NCBI RefSeq assembly: GCF_937900395.1
Contig: NZ_CALCDX010000043.1
Span: 1 to 23,457, forward strand
Direction of reading: 5' to 3'
Source of the DNA: an uncultured Caulobacter sp.
GTDB lineage: Bacteria > Pseudomonadota > Alphaproteobacteria > Caulobacterales > Caulobacteraceae
DNA length: 23,457 nt
Shown here: positions 22,021 through 23,457 of the stretch, piece by piece
Numbering within the stretch: the stretch's first letter is position 1
How the letters are laid out: the number at the start of each line of letters is the position of its first letter
Translations under genes and position numbers: made by a program
The notes under the pieces: generated by a model
Told to the model about the DNA's origin: nothing
What the model saw: only the letters and a program-made list of their open reading frames with translations
Databases searched by the model: none

Positions 22021-23457
22021 TCAGGGCTGCGCCGCCACCGTCTCGGCCGAGGCCACCGAGGCGGCGTAGCTGTAGCCGCCGCGCTTGAGGTCGCTGGACA
22101 GGGTCAGCGGCGCCACGCCGCCGTTCAGCCGCGCGCGATAGACCATGGTCGTCTCCAGGGTCCGCATCACGTAGTTGCGGGTCTCGGAGAACGGAATGCA
22201 CTCGATGAAGTCGAGCGGGTCGGTGGTCGCGCCGCGCGGGTCGCCGCACTGGTTGACCCAGCGGGCCGGACGGCCCGGGCCGGCGTTATAGGCGGCGGCG
22301 GCCATGATATATGAGCCGCTGAAATTGTTGACCATCTGGCCCAGGTACACCGAGCCCAGGCGCATGTTGTAGGACGCGTCGGACAGGCGATCGACCGAGT
22401 GGTCCTCGCCCAGCTTGCGCGCCACCAGCGAGGCCGTGGCCGGCATCAGCTGCATCATGCCGCGCGCGCCGACGCCCGAACGGGCCTCGGGGTCGAAGTT
22501 ACTTTCCTGGCGCGAGATCGAATAGACGAAGGCCGTCTCGGCCGCGCCCGGCACGGGCGTGAAGTGATGGTCCAGAAGCGGATAGCCGCGCTCGGGCAGG
22601 ATGATGCCGCGTTGGGCGGCGGCGCGGACCGCGCGCATGGCCAGGTCCTGGTCGCCATAGCCGCGCGCCATGTCGACCAGCAGGGCCGTCTCCTGGGCGT
22701 TCGGCAGGATGTCGTCGATATAGAGCATCAGGCTGCGGAACTGGTCGCGGGCGCCGATGTCGGCGAGGATCCGCGCGGCGCGGACCTGCTCGCGGCTGTA
22801 GAACATGGCTCGGTCGGCGGGGGTGATGACCGGGTCGCCCTCGAGCCGGATTTCCCTCAGCCCGGCCTTCTCAGCCGCCAGCTGGCCGTAGAAGGTGGTG
22901 ATGTAGCGCGCGCCCTCGAAATAGAAGGCCTGGGCGGCGATGGGGTCGCCTTGCGCCTCGGCGGCGCGACCCTGCCAGTAGAGCGCGCGGCCCTTGGTGA
23001 TCGGCGAGGCGCCGACGGCGGCGATCTGGGCGAAGTGGGCGGCGGCGGCGTCGGGGTTCTTGAGGCGGCTCAGCGCGATCCAGCCAGCGAAGAACTCCGA
23101 CTCCGCGATTTCGGTCGGCGTGAGGGCGCGGGTGTTGCTGGCGGCGGCGTAGGCGCCGGCGTTGTCGCCCGCCTGCAGGGCCGCGACGACCAGCTGCTTG
23201 CGCTCCTTCCAGATCACGGCCGAGGCCTCTTCCGTCGGCGGCGCTGGGAAGTTCGCCACCATCGGCAGGGCCAGGGTGTCCATGCCCTTGCGCCGCAGAT
23301 AGGCGGCGCGTTCGAAGACGACGCCGGGCGACTCCTGCAGGTCCGGCGTCAGGCCATTGTAGAGGTCGTTGGCGTTGGCCGCGCTCTGCCGATAGGCCAT
23401 GCGCGTGCGGGCGGCGGCCTGCTGCGTCTCCGACAGCATGGCGACGATGTCGCGCGC
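22021..23457 (-). CDS. Soluble lytic murein transglycosylase, C-terminal part
   Basis: The frame is open to the window edge, so the true start lies beyond 23457; 478 residues are visible. The first 300 or so are helical repeat-like (LEAF-type sequence such as SRLKNPDAAAAHFAQIAA), as in the superhelical U and L domains of Slt70. The C-terminal catalytic domain has SISRQESNFDPEARSG with the catalytic Glu in RQES, GARGMMQLMPATA and AAAYNAGPGRPARW. The enzyme cleaves the MurNAc-GlcNAc bond of peptidoglycan, forming 1,6-anhydro ends, in the periplasm. It is of the same type as Caulobacter SdpA, but I cannot confirm that identity. The Ala-Ser-Val-rich tail is unremarkable. Confidence 0.93.
   Translation of the reverse strand, partial: ARDIVAMLSETQQAAARTRMAYRQSAANANDLYNGLTPDLQESPGVVFERAAYLRRKGMDTLALPMVANFPAPPTEEASAVIWKERKQLVVAALQAGDNAGAYAAASNTRALTPTEIAESEFFAGWIALSRLKNPDAAAAHFAQIAAVGASPITKGRALYWQGRAAEAQGDPIAAQAFYFEGARYITTFYGQLAAEKAGLREIRLEGDPVITPADRAMFYSREQVRAARILADIGARDQFRSLMLYIDDILPNAQETALLVDMARGYGDQDLAMRAVRAAAQRGIILPERGYPLLDHHFTPVPGAAETAFVYSISRQESNFDPEARSGVGARGMMQLMPATASLVARKLGEDHSVDRLSDASYNMRLGSVYLGQMVNNFSGSYIMAAAAYNAGPGRPARWVNQCGDPRGATTDPLDFIECIPFSETRNYVMRTLETTMVYRARLNGGVAPLTLSSDLKRGGYSYAASVASAETVAAQP

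Overview
The window is GC-rich alphaproteobacterial DNA, most likely from Caulobacter or a close relative. This is inferred from base composition, the flanking gene content and an intergenic palindromic repeat; no rRNA or species marker is present. Its main feature is an integrated element of about 16.9 kb (574-17471) that has split a chromosomal membrane glycosyltransferase gene. The two halves of that gene (163-573 and 17465-18493, both minus strand) join in frame across a shared TGCAT to give a protein of about 475 residues. Next to the left junction the element encodes a 594-residue large serine recombinase, the likely integrase. Joining the two element ends recreates an attP-like dyad centred on TG inside TGCAT.

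Element layout from left to right: integrase (626-2410); two unknown minus-strand genes (2421-3397); two unknown plus-strand genes (3462-4099); two small minus-strand genes (4096-4583); an XRE-type regulator (4710-4967); a type I restriction-modification operon hsdM-hsdS-hsdR with a zinc metallopeptidase gene at its end (5060-11748), every junction overlapping; a convergent DNA methyltransferase with two N-terminal HTH segments (11766-12986); a small serine resolvase/invertase (13224-13793); a minus-strand pair of a soluble protein and a small four-helix membrane protein (13832-15284); and a PolB-type 3'-5' exonuclease (15404-16168). The last 1.3 kb (16169-17464) has no convincing gene but holds several inverted repeats, one with 17-bp arms.

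The element reads as a defence island: classical type I restriction, an extra solitary methyltransferase, an exonuclease and a candidate two-gene abortive-infection module resembling lambda RexA-RexB in gene order, sizes and topology. That resemblance is inference and not demonstrated homology. No relaxase, conjugation genes or phage structural genes are visible.

The chromosomal flanks are ordinary. On the left is the start of a SAM-dependent methyltransferase, which followed the intact glycosyltransferase gene. On the right are a TetR-family regulator and a tightly coupled BtuF-BtuC-BtuD-like ABC importer (18701-21882), then a double palindrome that could end transcription from both sides, then the C-terminal 479 codons of a soluble lytic transglycosylase running off the window.
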